Of a stretch of DNA of 64,000 nt, positions 36,512 to 50,314 are shown one piece after another (position 1 is the first letter of the stretch; each line of letters starts with the position of its first letter). The notes under the pieces were generated by a model. That model was not told the DNA's origin. It did not search any database and saw nothing but the letters and a program-made list of their open reading frames with translations. The DNA comes from Streptococcaceae bacterium AM104-57 (GTDB lineage Bacteria; Bacillota; Bacilli; Lactobacillales; Streptococcaceae), in contig JAQDPW010000001.1 of NCBI GenBank assembly GCA_027659245.1, forward strand, positions 124,001 to 188,000, written 5' to 3'. A program made the position numbers and the translations under genes.

Positions 36512-38156
36512 ATTCTACTCCTTCTGGATTAGCCATTTTGTATAGTGAATAAGCGCCGTCAAGGTTTTGGACGGTAAATCCTGCTTGCTTGAGGATACGC
36601 TCAGCGATATAGCTGCGCAAACCACTGTGGCAGCTAACGATGTAAGCTTGGTTCTTGTCTAGTTCATCCAAGCGTTCCCGTAGTTCGTTTAGGGGGATGT
36701 GGATGGTGTCGACTTTGAGTCGACCACTCTGAAATTCGCTACTGGTCCGTACATCTAGAAATTTCTTACCCTTAGCCAGTTCGTCTTCGAGCTGGTACCA
36801 TTGAATATTGTCGCTTAAACCTTCGATAAGGTTCAAGGCTGCGTAACCCAGCATATTGACGGGATCCTTGGCGGAGCCAAATGGTGGCGCATAGGTAAAC
36901 TCTAACTCTGGTAAGTCAAAGACGGTGAGATTTCCCTTGATAGCAGTTGCTAGGATATCGATTCGCTTGTCAACGCCTTTCTTCCCAATTCCTTGGGCAC
37001 CATAGATTTTTCCAGTGGTCGGGTCAAAGAGGAGTTTCAAGATCATATCAGTAGCGCCAGGATAATAACCGGCGTGGTCTTTTCCGCTGACATGAAGTGC
37101 CTTGTAAGGAAGTTGATTCATGCGAAGGATACGCTCGCTGAGACCAGTCGAAGCAGCTGTCATATCAAAGGCACGAACGATAGCAGTGCCGATACTGCCC
37201 TTGTTCGTATGCCCGAGTCCTGCGATGACGTCCGCCACTTGGCGGCCTTGACGATTGGCAGGAGAAGCTAGTGAGATGAGAGCGTCTTGGCCCGTAATCT
37301 CTTGCTTAACGACGATGGCATCTCCAACTGCAAAAATATCTTTTTGACTGGTTTCGTAATGTTCATCGACCAGGATCCCACCGCGAAGTCCCAGTTCAAT
37401 CCCTGCAGCTTTGGCCAGACCGTTTTCAGGTTCAACACCGACAGAAAGGATGGTGAGGTCAGAAGTGATCTTTTGACCGTTTTCGAGAACTATAATTTTT
37501 CCTTGGTCTTCAAATCGAGTCGCAGACTGGGAAGTGATAACGCGGACGCCGTTTTTGACCAATTCTGCTTGGACAAAGGCCGCCATTTCGTGATCTAATG
37601 GTGGCAAGACATGGGGTGCTTTCTCAACAATAGTAACTTGCAAGCCACGTTTTGCCAGATTTTCAGCCATTTCAAGCCCGATAAAGCCTGCACCGATGAC
37701 GACAGCTTCTTTTGGATGATTGTCCAAGGCTGCCATAATTTCATCGAGATCGGGAACATTGCGAAGCGTGTAGGTATTATTAGCTTCTGCCAAACCTTCA
37801 ATGGCAGGCACGAACGGTTTAGCTCCTGGAGAGAGGATCAGCTTGTCATAGCTTTCTGTGAATTCTTGTCCATCATGGCGAACAGTCACAGTATGCTCTG
37901 CTGGCGAAATGCTGATGACCTCATGGAAAGGTCGCACATCGAGATTAAAGCGTGCCTTGAGACTTTCAGGAGTTTGGACTAACAAATCTTCCCGCTTAGA
38001 AATTTCTCCTGAAACATAGTAAGGAAGTCCGCAGTTTGCAAAGGAAACAAAGGGACCTTTCTCAAAAATAGTGATTTCAGCGTCTTCCATGAGACGTCTG
38101 AGGCGGGTTGCTGCAGACATTCCGCCTGCAACCCCCCCGATAATGATAATTTTCAT
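36501..38156 (-). CDS. CoA-disulfide/CoA-persulfide reductase with C-terminal rhodanese domain
   Basis: A 551-residue flavoprotein. Residues ~1-445 are a pyridine nucleotide-disulfide reductase with FAD motif IIIGGVAGGMSAATRLRR and the single redox Cys in FVSFANCGLPYYVSG, as in CoA-disulfide reductases. NAD-binding VVIGAGFIGLEMAENL and C-terminal TYAPPFGSAKDPVNMLGY follow. Residues ~460-551 are a rhodanese domain with active site SCHSGLRS. Such fusions reduce CoA persulfide or polysulfide with NAD(P)H. Start ATG 38156 after AAAGGAG. It is the central enzyme of a sulfane-sulfur clearing operon. Confidence 0.92.
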   Translation of the reverse strand: MKIIIIGGVAGGMSAATRLRRLMEDAEITIFEKGPFVSFANCGLPYYVSGEISKREDLLVQTPESLKARFNLDVRPFHEVISISPAEHTVTVRHDGQEFTESYDKLILSPGAKPFVPAIEGLAEANNTYTLRNVPDLDEIMAALDNHPKEAVVIGAGFIGLEMAENLAKRGLQVTIVEKAPHVLPPLDHEMAAFVQAELVKNGVRVITSQSATRFEDQGKIIVLENGQKITSDLTILSVGVEPENGLAKAAGIELGLRGGILVDEHYETSQKDIFAVGDAIVVKQEITGQDALISLASPANRQGRQVADVIAGLGHTNKGSIGTAIVRAFDMTAASTGLSERILRMNQLPYKALHVSGKDHAGYYPGATDMILKLLFDPTTGKIYGAQGIGKKGVDKRIDILATAIKGNLTVFDLPELEFTYAPPFGSAKDPVNMLGYAALNLIEGLSDNIQWYQLEDELAKGKKFLDVRTSSEFQSGRLKVDTIHIPLNELRERLDELDKNQAYIVSCHSGLRSYIAERILKQAGFTVQNLDGAYSLYKMANPEGVEYGN

Positions 38157-38176
38157 TGACTTACTCCTTTATATAT

Positions 38177-38482
38177 CTAGATGACTTTACCTGTCCAAGC
38201 GCTCATACCGCCTCGGACATTGATAACATCATAGCCTTTTTTCTTAAGCTTTTTCGCAGCCATCTTACTACGCACACCAGAATGACAAATGACATAGAGT
38301 GTTTCTTTTGTCGCTGGTGTATAAGATCCAATTTCGGTTAGAGGGACATTTTTAGCATTTTTGATATGCCCTCTACGGAATTCCGTAGGCGTTCGAACGT
38401 CCAGTAGCTGAATGGGTTCTCTGAGTTTAGCTTCTAACTCGCGGGTAGAAATACTGTTAATTTTTGTAAATAAGTGAAACAT
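38177..38482 (-). CDS. single-domain rhodanese (first gene of operon)
   Basis: A 101-residue rhodanese with LLDVRTPTEFRRGHIKNAKN and active site VICHSGVRSKMA, preceded by a short N-terminal segment (MFHLFTKINSIS). ATG 38482 follows GGAGG; a longer frame would need a TTG inside the operator. Twenty bp separate it from the reductase. Basic C-terminal half compared with the other rhodanese, so the two are not simple duplicates. Confidence 0.9.
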   Translation of the reverse strand: MFHLFTKINSISTRELEAKLREPIQLLDVRTPTEFRRGHIKNAKNVPLTEIGSYTPATKETLYVICHSGVRSKMAAKKLKKKGYDVINVRGGMSAWTGKVI

Positions 38483-38493
38483 AGGCACCTCCA

Positions 38494-38542
38494 AATATAC
38501 CCTTATGGGGTATATTAAACCATGAAGTCAAGCTTTTGTCAA
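38494..38542 (-). promoter_or_regulatory. promoter and CstR-like operator of rhodanese operon
   Basis: On the minus strand TTGACA (38542-38537), 17 bp, TTTAAT (38519-38514). Overlapping the -10 and start site is a 23-bp palindrome (38494-38516) with AATATACCC and GGGGTATATT arms. A central C/G tract flanked by A/T is the operator form of CsoR/CstR proteins. Confidence 0.78.
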
Positions 38543-38764
38543 GCAAGTTGAATTGATTAGTATTGTATCTTTTTCAGTAAGTCGTTTGATTCTTTTTCGG
38601 TATACAAGATGCCAACTTACAAACTAAAGAGAGAATTTTTTTGTTGGTCGGTAGGTTAATGAATAGAACCTGTCCTATTTATTCAACAACTAGTTTTCTA
38701 GAAAATTACCTTTTCTGAAAACAAGTCCCATCAATATTGCAGGCAAAAAAATCGTTCGAAACCC
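38543..38764. other. non-coding stretch upstream of rpoB promoter
   Basis: AT-rich, with no open frame of note and no recognised repeat. Confidence 0.4.
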
Positions 38765-38793
38765 TTGAAAAATTAGAGAAAATCGGGTATAAT
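38765..38793 (+). promoter_or_regulatory. rpoBC promoter
   Basis: TTGAAA (38765-38770), 17-bp spacer, TATAAT (38788-38793). The leader to rpoB is then about 245 nt. Confidence 0.75.
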
Positions 38794-38848
38794 ATGAATA
38801 ATCATTTGTCGTAGGTTTTGTCTGAAATATTGTCCAGACAAGGCTCAC

Positions 38849-38891
38849 AGCAGTTAAATCTTCTGAAAAAGTCAGATTTAGCTGCTCTTTT
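38849..38891 (+). terminator. terminator-like hairpin in the rpoB leader
   Basis: AGCAGTTAAATCT / AGATTTAGCTGCT (12 of 13 paired, 12-base loop) followed by CTTTTT and a second T run at ~38897. It lies between the promoter and the gene, so it acts as an attenuator or ends a ~95-nt RNA. Confidence 0.75.
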
Positions 38892-39047
38892 TGTGCTTTT
38901 TTTCAGGATTTTGAGCATTTGTAACAAAGACTTAAAGATTCTGAAAATTTATCAAGAGGACACGGTGATAAGGGTTTTTAAAACCATATGACGATTAGAA
39001 AAGCCTGATTGACAAGGCTTGGAACTTATTTACAAAGGAGAATCATC

Positions 39048-42650
<3,603 letters not shown>

Positions 42651-42682
42651 GTAGCTCACTTAGAATAGAAAGGGAAGAAATA

Positions 42683-45600
42683 GTGGTTGACGTAAATCGT
42701 TTTAAAAGTATGCAAATCACACTAGCTTCTCCAAGTAAAGTCCGTTCATGGTCTTATGGAGAAGTCAAAAAACCTGAAACAATCAATTACCGTACGTTGA
42801 AACCAGAACGTGAAGGACTCTTTGATGAAGTTATCTTTGGACCTACAAAAGACTGGGAATGTGCTTGTGGAAAATACAAACGCATTCGTTATAGAGGGAT
42901 TGTTTGTGACCGTTGTGGTGTTGAAGTAACGCGTACAAAAGTTCGTCGTGAACGTATGGGACACATCGAGTTGAAAGCTCCTGTATCTCATATCTGGTAT
43001 TTCAAGGGGATTCCAAGCCGTATGGGCTTGACCCTTGATATGAGTCCTCGTGCACTTGAGGAAGTTATCTACTTTGCAGCTTATGTGGTGATCGATCCGA
43101 AGGATACACCACTTGAGCACAAATCAATCATGACAGAGCGCGAATACCGTGAGCGCTTGCGTGAGTATGGTTATGGATCATTCGTTGCCAAAATGGGTGC
43201 CGAAGCCATCCAAGACCTTTTGAAACAAGTAGATCTTGAAAAAGAAATTGTTGAACTCAAAGAAGAGTTGAAAACAGCGACTGGACAAAAACGTGTCAAA
43301 GCAATCCGTCGTTTGGATGTTTTGGATGCCTTTTACAAGTCTGGAAACAAACCTGAATGGATGATTCTCAACATCCTTCCGGTTATTCCACCAGATCTTC
43401 GTCCAATGTTGCAGTTGGATGGTGGCCGTTTTGCCTCATCTGACTTGAATGACCTTTACCGCCGTGTTATCAACCGTAACAACCGTTTGGCTCGTTTGCT
43501 TGAGTTGAATGCACCAGGTATCATCGTTCAAAATGAGAAGCGTATGCTTCAAGAAGCAGTTGACGCTTTGATTGACAATGGACGTCGTGGTCGTCCAATC
43601 ACAGGACCAGGTAGCCGTCCACTGAAATCATTGAGCCACATGCTTAAAGGTAAACAAGGACGTTTCCGTCAAAACTTGCTCGGTAAACGTGTTGACTTCT
43701 CAGGACGTTCCGTTATCGCCGTTGGTCCAACGCTTAAGATGTACCAATGTGGTGTGCCACGTGAAATGGCGATCGAGCTCTTTAAACCATTCGTGATGCG
43801 TGAAATTGTCGCTCGTGATATCGTGCAAAACGTTAAAGCGGCTAAACGCTTGGTGGAACGCGGAGATGAGCGTATCTGGGATATTCTTGAAGAAGTGATT
43901 AAAGAACACCCAGTGCTCTTGAACCGCGCACCGACCCTTCACCGTTTGGGTATCCAAGCCTTCGAGCCAGTCTTGATTGATGGTAAGGCCCTTCGCTTGC
44001 ACCCACTTGTCTGTGAAGCCTACAATGCCGACTTTGACGGGGACCAAATGGCCATCCACGTACCGCTTTCAGAAGAAGCCCAAGCAGAAGCTCGTATCTT
44101 GATGCTTGCTGCTGAGCATATCTTGAACCCTAAAGATGGTAAACCAGTTGTTACTCCATCTCAGGACATGGTTTTGGGTAACTACTACTTGACTATGGAA
44201 GAAGCTGGTCGTGAAGGCGAAGGTATGGTCTTCAAGGACCGTGACGAAGCTGTTATGGCTTACCGTAATGGTTATGTTCACCTCCACTCACGTGTTGGTA
44301 TCGCAACAGATAGCCTTAACAAACCATGGACAGAAGAGCAAAAACATAAAGTCTTGCTTACAACTGTTGGTAAGATTCTCTTCAACGATATCATGCCAGA
44401 AGGCCTACCTTACTTGCAAGAGCCAAACAATGCCAACTTGACAGAAGGCGTTCCGGATAAATACTTCTTGCCACTGGGTGGAGATATCAAGGAAGCTATC
44501 AGCAAACTTGAACTGAACCCACCATTCAAGAAGAAAAACCTTGGAAATATCATCGCTGAAATCTTCAAACGTTTCCGTACGACAGAAACATCTGCCCTAC
44601 TTGACCGTATGAAGAACCTCGGTTACCACCACTCAACTCTTGCAGGTTTGACAGTGGGTATCGCCGATATTCCAGTTGTTGAAGACAAGGCTGAAATCAT
44701 CGAAGAATCACACAAACGTGTAGAACAAATCACCAAACAATTCCGTCGTGGTATGATCACAGACGACGAACGCTACAATGCTGTTACAGCTGAATGGCGT
44801 GCTGCTCGTGAAAAATTGGAGAAACGCTTGATCGCCAACCAAGATCCGAAGAACCCTATCGTTATGATGATGGATTCTGGAGCTCGTGGTAACATCTCAA
44901 ACTTCTCACAGCTTGCCGGTATGCGTGGTCTGATGGCTGCTCCGAACGGACGTATCATGGAATTGCCAATCCTTTCAAACTTCCGCGAAGGTTTGTCAGT
45001 ACTCGAAATGTTCTTCTCAACTCACGGTGCGCGTAAAGGTATGACCGATACGGCCCTTAAGACAGCCGACTCAGGTTACTTGACTCGTCGTTTGGTTGAC
45101 GTTGCACAAGACGTTATCATCCGTGAGGATGACTGTGGAACAGACCGTGGTCTCTTGATCCGTTCTATCGCAGAAGGAAAAGAGATGATCGAGTCTCTTG
45201 AAGAACGTCTCAACGGTCGTTACACTAAGAAAACTGTTAAACATCCGGAAACTGGTGCAGTGATTATTGGTCCAAATGAATTGATCACAGAAGACAAGGC
45301 GCGTGAAATTGTCAATGCTGGTGTGGAAGAAGTGACTATCCGCTCTGTATTTACATGTAACACTCGTCATGGTGTCTGCCGTCACTGTTATGGTATCAAC
45401 TTGGCGACTGGTGATGCGGTTGAAGTTGGTGAAGCAGTTGGTACAATTGCTGCCCAATCTATCGGGGAACCTGGTACACAGCTTACAATGCGTACCTTCC
45501 ACACGGGTGGGGTTGCCTCAAATACCGATATCACTCAGGGTCTTCCTCGTGTCCAAGAAATCTTTGAAGCCCGCAATCCTAAAGGGGAAGCGGTTATCAC

Positions 45601-46345
45601 AGAAGTCAAAGGACAAGTTACTGCTATAGAGGAAGATGCTTCAACTCGTACCAAGAAAGTCTTTGTTAAGGGTGAAACTGGCGAAGGTGAATACGTGGTA
45701 CCATTTACAGCTCGTATGCGTGTTGAAGTTGGGGACCAAGTCTCTCGTGGTGCAGCATTGACAGAAGGTTCAATCCAACCAAAACGTCTCCTTGCAGTTC
45801 GTGATGTCTTGTCAGTTGAAACTTATCTTCTCGGTGAAGTACAAAAAGTTTACCGTAGCCAAGGGGTAGAAATCGGTGACAAACACATCGAGGTAATGGT
45901 TCGTCAAATGATCCGTAAAGTTCGTGTTATGGATCCAGGAGACACAGATCTTCTCATGGGTACCCTCATGGATATCAATGACTTTACAGATGCCAACAAA
46001 GATGTCCTGATCGCAGGTGGAGTACCAGCGACAGGTCGTCCAGTTCTTATGGGAATCACCAAAGCCTCACTTGAAACAAATAGTTTCTTGTCAGCGGCTT
46101 CCTTCCAGGAAACAACTCGTGTCCTTACAGACGCAGCTATCCGTGGTAAGAAAGACCATCTCCTTGGACTTAAAGAAAATGTTATCATCGGTAAGATCAT
46201 CCCAGCTGGTACAGGTATGGCACGTTACCGTAACCTTGAACCACAAGCAGTCAACGAAGAGTCTTACCTAGCATCTTCACAAGAAGAAGCTCCAGTAGAT
46301 ATGACTGTAGAAGAAGTCGTTGAAACTGTTGAAGTAAGTGAATAA
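42683..46345 (+). CDS. rpoC: RNA polymerase beta' subunit
   Basis: A 1220-residue subunit starting at GTG 42683 behind AAAGGGAAG. It has the N-terminal zinc ribbon ([20 protein letters not shown]), the active-site Mg motif NADFDGDQM, the bridge/trigger helices ([19 protein letters not shown]) and the second zinc site [13 protein letters not shown]. Thirty-two bp after rpoB in the same transcript. Confidence 0.99.
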   Translation: MVDVNRFKSMQITLASPSKVRSWSYGEVKKPETINYRTLKPEREGLFDEVIFGPTKDWECACGKYKRIRYRGIVCDRCGVEVTRTKVRRERMGHIELKAPVSHIWYFKGIPSRMGLTLDMSPRALEEVIYFAAYVVIDPKDTPLEHKSIMTEREYRERLREYGYGSFVAKMGAEAIQDLLKQVDLEKEIVELKEELKTATGQKRVKAIRRLDVLDAFYKSGNKPEWMILNILPVIPPDLRPMLQLDGGRFASSDLNDLYRRVINRNNRLARLLELNAPGIIVQNEKRMLQEAVDALIDNGRRGRPITGPGSRPLKSLSHMLKGKQGRFRQNLLGKRVDFSGRSVIAVGPTLKMYQCGVPREMAIELFKPFVMREIVARDIVQNVKAAKRLVERGDERIWDILEEVIKEHPVLLNRAPTLHRLGIQAFEPVLIDGKALRLHPLVCEAYNADFDGDQMAIHVPLSEEAQAEARILMLAAEHILNPKDGKPVVTPSQDMVLGNYYLTMEEAGREGEGMVFKDRDEAVMAYRNGYVHLHSRVGIATDSLNKPWTEEQKHKVLLTTVGKILFNDIMPEGLPYLQEPNNANLTEGVPDKYFLPLGGDIKEAISKLELNPPFKKKNLGNIIAEIFKRFRTTETSALLDRMKNLGYHHSTLAGLTVGIADIPVVEDKAEIIEESHKRVEQITKQFRRGMITDDERYNAVTAEWRAAREKLEKRLIANQDPKNPIVMMMDSGARGNISNFSQLAGMRGLMAAPNGRIMELPILSNFREGLSVLEMFFSTHGARKGMTDTALKTADSGYLTRRLVDVAQDVIIREDDCGTDRGLLIRSIAEGKEMIESLEERLNGRYTKKTVKHPETGAVIIGPNELITEDKAREIVNAGVEEVTIRSVFTCNTRHGVCRHCYGINLATGDAVEVGEAVGTIAAQSIGEPGTQLTMRTFHTGGVASNTDITQGLPRVQEIFEARNPKGEAVITEVKGQVTAIEEDASTRTKKVFVKGETGEGEYVVPFTARMRVEVGDQVSRGAALTEGSIQPKRLLAVRDVLSVETYLLGEVQKVYRSQGVEIGDKHIEVMVRQMIRKVRVMDPGDTDLLMGTLMDINDFTDANKDVLIAGGVPATGRPVLMGITKASLETNSFLSAASFQETTRVLTDAAIRGKKDHLLGLKENVIIGKIIPAGTGMARYRNLEPQAVNEESYLASSQEEAPVDMTVEEVVETVEVSE

Positions 46346-46418
46346 GTAGATGTTGCTTAAGATCTGAGATGAAAAGATTAATCATTCACTATAGATTCTT
46401 AAGAAGGATCCACTAGAT

Positions 46419-46477
46419 AAAAAAGCGAACAAGGCAGAATTCTGATTGTCAGAAAACTGGCTTTGCTCGCTTTTTTT
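46419..46477 (+). terminator. terminator of rpoBC
   Basis: AAAAAAGCGAACAAGGC pairs with GCTTTGCTCGCTTTTTT across a long AT-rich loop. Confidence 0.75.
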
Positions 46478-46499
46478 ATTTAAGGTTAGACTTGTGTTT

Positions 46500-46606
46500 T
46501 ATAGTAGATCAAATACAAAACAGTACACTGTGAATTCTAAAAAAATGCTAGAAATTGACTTAACTGCTCTAGTAAATTTGTTCAGATTTTATTTCATTTC
46601 ACTATA
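46500..46606 (+). repeat. RUP element 3
   Basis: 107 bp from TATAGTAGATCAAA to TTCATTTCACTATA; more diverged than the others. Confidence 0.8.
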
Positions 46607-46608
46607 AT

Positions 46609-46637
46609 TTGCTCTAGATTCAAAACTATGCTACAAT
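46609..46637 (+). promoter_or_regulatory. promoter of acetyltransferase gene
   Basis: TTGCTC (46609-46614), 17-bp spacer, TACAAT (46632-46637). The -35 begins two bases after the RUP end. Confidence 0.6.
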
Positions 46638-46665
46638 CATCTAAAATAAGCAAGAAAGAAATAAC

Positions 46666-47229
46666 ATGAAAACAGAATATCAAAAAATGATCGCGGGAGA
46701 ACCCTATCACCCATTCGACCCAGACCTTCGTTCTCTAGCACAAACAGCGCGACAAAAGCAAGCCGCTTTTAATGAAGAGGTAGATCCAGTAAAAGGTATG
46801 GAAATCATCAAAGGATGGTTTGGTTCTACTGGTGAAAATCTCTACATCAACACTCGCTTGATGGTAGATTACGGGGTCAATATTCATCTGGGAGAAAATT
46901 TTTATTCCAATTGGAATTTGACCATGTTGGACGTATGTCCGATTACTATTGGTGATAATGCCATGATTGGTCCTAATTGTCAGTTTTTAACACCTCTTCA
47001 TCCGCTGGATCCCGATGAACGAAACTCGGGACTAGAATTTGGCAAACCCATCACGATTGGTAAGAACTTTTGGGCAGGTGGTGGTGTCATTGTCCTTCCG
47101 GGTGTTACTTTAGGGGATAATGTCGTTGCAGGAGCAGGAGCGGTCATTACAAAATCCTTTGGTGACAACGTAGTTCTAGCAGGAAATCCAGCACGAGTTA
47201 TCAAAGAGATTCCAGTTAAAGGAAATTAA
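46666..47229 (+). CDS. maa: maltose/galactoside O-acetyltransferase (hexapeptide family)
   Basis: A 187-residue left-handed beta-helix acetyltransferase. The N-terminal Maa cap (YQKMIAGEPYHPFDPDL) is followed by hexapeptide repeats with INTRLMVDYGVNIHLGENFY, catalytic His in LTPLHPLDPDE and the acetyl-CoA region FWAGGGVIVLPGVTLGDN. It transfers acetyl from acetyl-CoA to sugar hydroxyls, probably as a detoxification of non-metabolised sugars. Single gene. Confidence 0.88.
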   Translation: MKTEYQKMIAGEPYHPFDPDLRSLAQTARQKQAAFNEEVDPVKGMEIIKGWFGSTGENLYINTRLMVDYGVNIHLGENFYSNWNLTMLDVCPITIGDNAMIGPNCQFLTPLHPLDPDERNSGLEFGKPITIGKNFWAGGGVIVLPGVTLGDNVVAGAGAVITKSFGDNVVLAGNPARVIKEIPVKGN

Positions 47230-47323
47230 AGGTTGTAGAAAGAGAAAGTGAAGTCTTTTTCAAAAGAGCTCTTTGAAATCGAAAAGCCTAACCAGTCTCA
47301 GTATCAAAAACTTATTGCTAGCA

Positions 47324-47361
47324 AAAAACGAGGTCGGAATTTTTATCCCAGCCTCGTTTTT
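47324..47361. terminator. bidirectional terminator
   Basis: AAAAACGAGG / CCTCGTTTTT around an AT-rich loop, between the convergent acetyltransferase and DUF4956 genes. Confidence 0.8.
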
Positions 47362-47366
47362 CGTCT

Positions 47367-48050
47367 TTAGAGATTTTTTCTCTTTTTAGCTTTTTTAGTC
47401 AATGCCACATTGCATTGATCAATATTTTGTGTAAGATAGCTAGTCACTTGGAAATCATCGACCTCTGTTTTTAGCTCGACTTCATAGACAATGCTAAGGT
47501 TGTCCCCTGCATTTGTGCTATTGATCGTAATCATGTCAATTTCTGAGCAGAATTGGTCAAGAGCAGATTGGATAGCATCTTGAATCTTCTCTTGATTGGC
47601 TACCGTGATTGTTAAAAGTCTACGGCGTTGATTGTCAGTTTTGACCTGTTGATTTTCCAAAAGGAACCAAACACCCAAGATAAAGAGGGTGAAGAGAATG
47701 GCCAGGAAGAGATAGCCTGTTCCACAAGCCAAACCGATAATCATGGCTAGGAAAATCGCAATCAGTTCTCTTGAACCACTAGTTGCAGAACGGAAACGAA
47801 TCAAACTAAAGGTTCCGGCTACAGCAATTGACGTACCCAAGCTCCCATTGACCAGAAAAATAACCAAGGTCATAAGGCAGGGAAGCAGAGTCAAGCTGAT
47901 AGCAAATTCTCTGGTGTAGAGGGTCCGATATTTGTAGGTCCAAGTAAGTGCCAAACCGAGGACTAGACTGACTAGAAGTGCCAGCAGTAGTTGGAAGGGG
48001 TCTGCACTTGCAGTGGCGTTGTTGAAAATGGAATTAAATAGATTAAGCAT
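47367..48050 (-). CDS. DUF4956 membrane protein
   Basis: A 227-residue protein with about four membrane helices in the first ~135 residues; the loop TFSLIRFRSATSGSRELIAI is the family hallmark. A cytoplasmic alpha/beta domain follows. Its start overlaps the end of the VTC-domain gene by 8 bp. DUF4956 and VTC proteins recur together in Firmicutes, and I infer a shared role in polyphosphate or envelope polymer handling. Confidence 0.88.
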   Translation of the reverse strand: MLNLFNSIFNNATASADPFQLLLALLVSLVLGLALTWTYKYRTLYTREFAISLTLLPCLMTLVIFLVNGSLGTSIAVAGTFSLIRFRSATSGSRELIAIFLAMIIGLACGTGYLFLAILFTLFILGVWFLLENQQVKTDNQRRRLLTITVANQEKIQDAIQSALDQFCSEIDMITINSTNAGDNLSIVYEVELKTEVDDFQVTSYLTQNIDQCNVALTKKAKKRKNL

Positions 48051-48819
48051 AAGCGGTACCTGCGCTTTCTATACTGGGACGTGGTGCATAAGGAAGGCCA
48101 TGAGATTTGTGGTAAGCACAACTGTATTTTGAAAATTTGTGCTCCATCAAACCATACTTGTCTAGAATGTCTTGTAACCACTGAGGTTTGTTTCCAGGAG
48201 CTTTAATCTCCATAATCACAGTATTGTCATCTAATAGAGGAGCCCCTTGATTTCCTGCGAAGAGACTGACATTTTCATCTCTATAGATTAGATTTTGGTC
48301 AATGGTGATACGGATTTTATTATAGTCATAGCCCTCAATGTATTTCTTTTCTTTTAATGAATAACGATCGTAGTAGATGTACATACGAGGCTTGATAGCC
48401 TGTTTGTAATCTTGGTGAAGCTTTTTCACTTTTTCAATGACAACTGTATCAGTAATACTAGCATCCAAGTGCCCTTTGGTCATAAAGTTAAGGATAGAAA
48501 TAGGAGTTGAGAGTAGTCTAAATTTGCGACCAACTCCTTCTTGATCCTTGGTTTTGATTTCTAAAAATACTTGACTATCTGCTTTGGGTTGGCTGAGATA
48601 GGTCCGCATCCGAACCTTTTCTTTTCGCTTATTTCCAAAATCATCATCTTGGAGCACAGCAAAGTCTTCCGTATCAAAGTAGATATTTGAAATAGTTGAA
48701 ATTGGATAGTCGTCTTCTACCAAATATTCCTTTAAATCTTGGATGAGTTTGTCTAGTTTATCTTTGGAGATAATATATTTGGTTTCAATCCGCTTAAAAG
48801 TTGTTTCTAATGGTTTCAT
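48043..48819 (-). CDS. VTC-domain protein (polyphosphate polymerase-like)
   Basis: A 258-residue protein of the VTC/CYTH tunnel family, related to the catalytic domain of yeast Vtc4. It shows RIETKYIISKDKLDKLI at the start, VRMRTY, FLEIKTKD, YYDRYSLK and VIMEIKAPG, the alternating basic/acidic strands that line the tunnel and bind polyphosphate and metal. ATG 48819 follows AGAGGAGAAAG. Whether it makes polyphosphate here is untested. Opposite it, a repeat lipoprotein is transcribed divergently. Confidence 0.87.
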   Translation of the reverse strand: MKPLETTFKRIETKYIISKDKLDKLIQDLKEYLVEDDYPISTISNIYFDTEDFAVLQDDDFGNKRKEKVRMRTYLSQPKADSQVFLEIKTKDQEGVGRKFRLLSTPISILNFMTKGHLDASITDTVVIEKVKKLHQDYKQAIKPRMYIYYDRYSLKEKKYIEGYDYNKIRITIDQNLIYRDENVSLFAGNQGAPLLDDNTVIMEIKAPGNKPQWLQDILDKYGLMEHKFSKYSCAYHKSHGLPYAPRPSIESAGTAYA

Positions 48820-49022
48820 AAGTCTTTCTCCTCTTTCAGTTATACTATTTTTAAACAAGGATGAACTTGTTTGGATAGGATTTTAAAGAGTTTATCTAAA
48901 ACTTTTGTTAAATTTAACTTAATTGAAACTAAACTTAAGAAAACTTTCAGAAAAAATTTAGGCTTCTTTTAGGAAAGACCCGTAGACTAAGAGCATGTAA
49001 AATGAAAGACGAGGAAACGAGC

Positions 49023-50255
49023 ATGAAAGCAAAAAAATGGACATTCCTATTAACAAGTATAACAACTCTAGCACTGGTAACAGCATGTACCCAGTCAACT
49101 TCAAATACAACAGCTAGCAATAGTACTGCAACGACAACAGTAACTACCAATAAGAAAACATCTAGTTACTTTACAGATAAGGACTATGATACTTCTTATG
49201 ATGAAAAAACAGCTGCAACTGTAACTTTGTCAGGATCAACGGCGACGGTATCAGGTGACGGAGTGGCCGTATCAGGATCTACCGTTACAATCTCTAAGTC
49301 AGGTACCTATGTGATTTCTGGTCAATCCGACGGAGTTCAAATCAAGATTGAAGCTGAAAAGACTGATGACGTACACATCGTTCTAAATGGTGTAACCATG
49401 ACCAACGTCAATGCAGCTATCTCAGCAACATCAGCTGGACACGTCTACTTAACCCTAGCAGATGGCACAACCAATAGCCTATCAGATTCTGCTTCAAATA
49501 GTGATGACAAGGCTGACGCGGCTCTCTTCTCTAAAGTGGACTTGACCATCAACGGTAAAGGAACTCTCAATGTAGATGGCAAGAAAAATAATGGTATTAA
49601 GGCCAACGATACACTTCACATCACAGGTGGAACCTACAATATAACAGCAGTTGGAGACGCCTTTAATGTTAATGATGAACTCAACATTACTGGAACAACC
49701 ATGACAATCGATGCCAAGGAAGACGGGGTCAAGGTCGACAATGATGACGATACTTCTGTTGGAACCATGTATCTCTCTGATAACACTATAACCGTTACTG
49801 CAGGTGATGATGGTATCCACGCTTCAGGTGATTTGGTCATCGATAGTGGTACCTATACTGTTAAGAATTCTACCGAAGGACTTGAAGGAAAATCAATCAC
49901 TATCAACGGCGGGGATATCACCATCTATTCAACAGATGATGGTGTCAATGCAGCCAACAAAAATGCCCAACAGAGTGAAATCTTCTTCACCATGAACGGT
50001 GGAAATCTAACAGTTGAAGTCGGCCAAGGGGACACGGATCCAATTGACTCAAACGGTAATATTACAGTTAATGGCGGAACCATTAAATTGACAGGTCAAT
50101 CTGGTTTTGACTTTGATGGAACAGCGACCTATACAGGTGGTGATATCTACATCAACGGTGAAAAACAAACTGAAATCGTCAATTCTATGCCTGGAGGCGG
50201 AGGAGCACCTGGCGGTGGCCCTCAAGGAAATGGAGGCCCTGGTGGACGACCATAA
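49023..50255 (+). CDS. carbohydrate-binding-domain lipoprotein with beta-helix repeats
   Basis: A 410-residue lipoprotein (VTAC lipobox, Cys20) with a Ser/Thr/Asn linker. A long run of short strands follows, with recurring INGGTITIxxxxDGVxA-type turns (DALNVN, DGVKVDND, DDGIHASG, EGLEGKS, DDGVNAAN). This is the DUF4353 right-handed beta-helix form seen next to VTC and CotH genes. The C-terminus is Gly/Pro-rich (PGGGGAPGGGPQGNGGPGG). ATG 49023 follows GACGAGGAAAC. It is divergent from the VTC/DUF4956 pair. Function unknown; a surface polymer- or metal-binding role is possible. Confidence 0.85.
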   Translation: MKAKKWTFLLTSITTLALVTACTQSTSNTTASNSTATTTVTTNKKTSSYFTDKDYDTSYDEKTAATVTLSGSTATVSGDGVAVSGSTVTISKSGTYVISGQSDGVQIKIEAEKTDDVHIVLNGVTMTNVNAAISATSAGHVYLTLADGTTNSLSDSASNSDDKADAALFSKVDLTINGKGTLNVDGKKNNGIKANDTLHITGGTYNITAVGDAFNVNDELNITGTTMTIDAKEDGVKVDNDDDTSVGTMYLSDNTITVTAGDDGIHASGDLVIDSGTYTVKNSTEGLEGKSITINGGDITIYSTDDGVNAANKNAQQSEIFFTMNGGNLTVEVGQGDTDPIDSNGNITVNGGTIKLTGQSGFDFDGTATYTGGDIYINGEKQTEIVNSMPGGGGAPGGGPQGNGGPGGRP

Positions 50256-50258
50256 AAG

Positions 50259-50297
50259 AAAATCTCCTTTCTCGAAAGAGAAGGGAGATTTTTTTTC
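50259..50297 (+). terminator. terminator after beta-helix lipoprotein gene
   Basis: AAATCTCCTTTCTC-GAAA-GAGAAGGGAGATTT with one wobble, then a T run. Confidence 0.88.
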
Positions 50298-50314
50298 AAC
50301 TATCAACTTTCAAC

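Noticed and set aside
48880..48960. CiaR-type box between the VTC and beta-helix genes
   Set aside because: TTAAG motifs occur, but the spacing is 11 bp rather than 5 bp.
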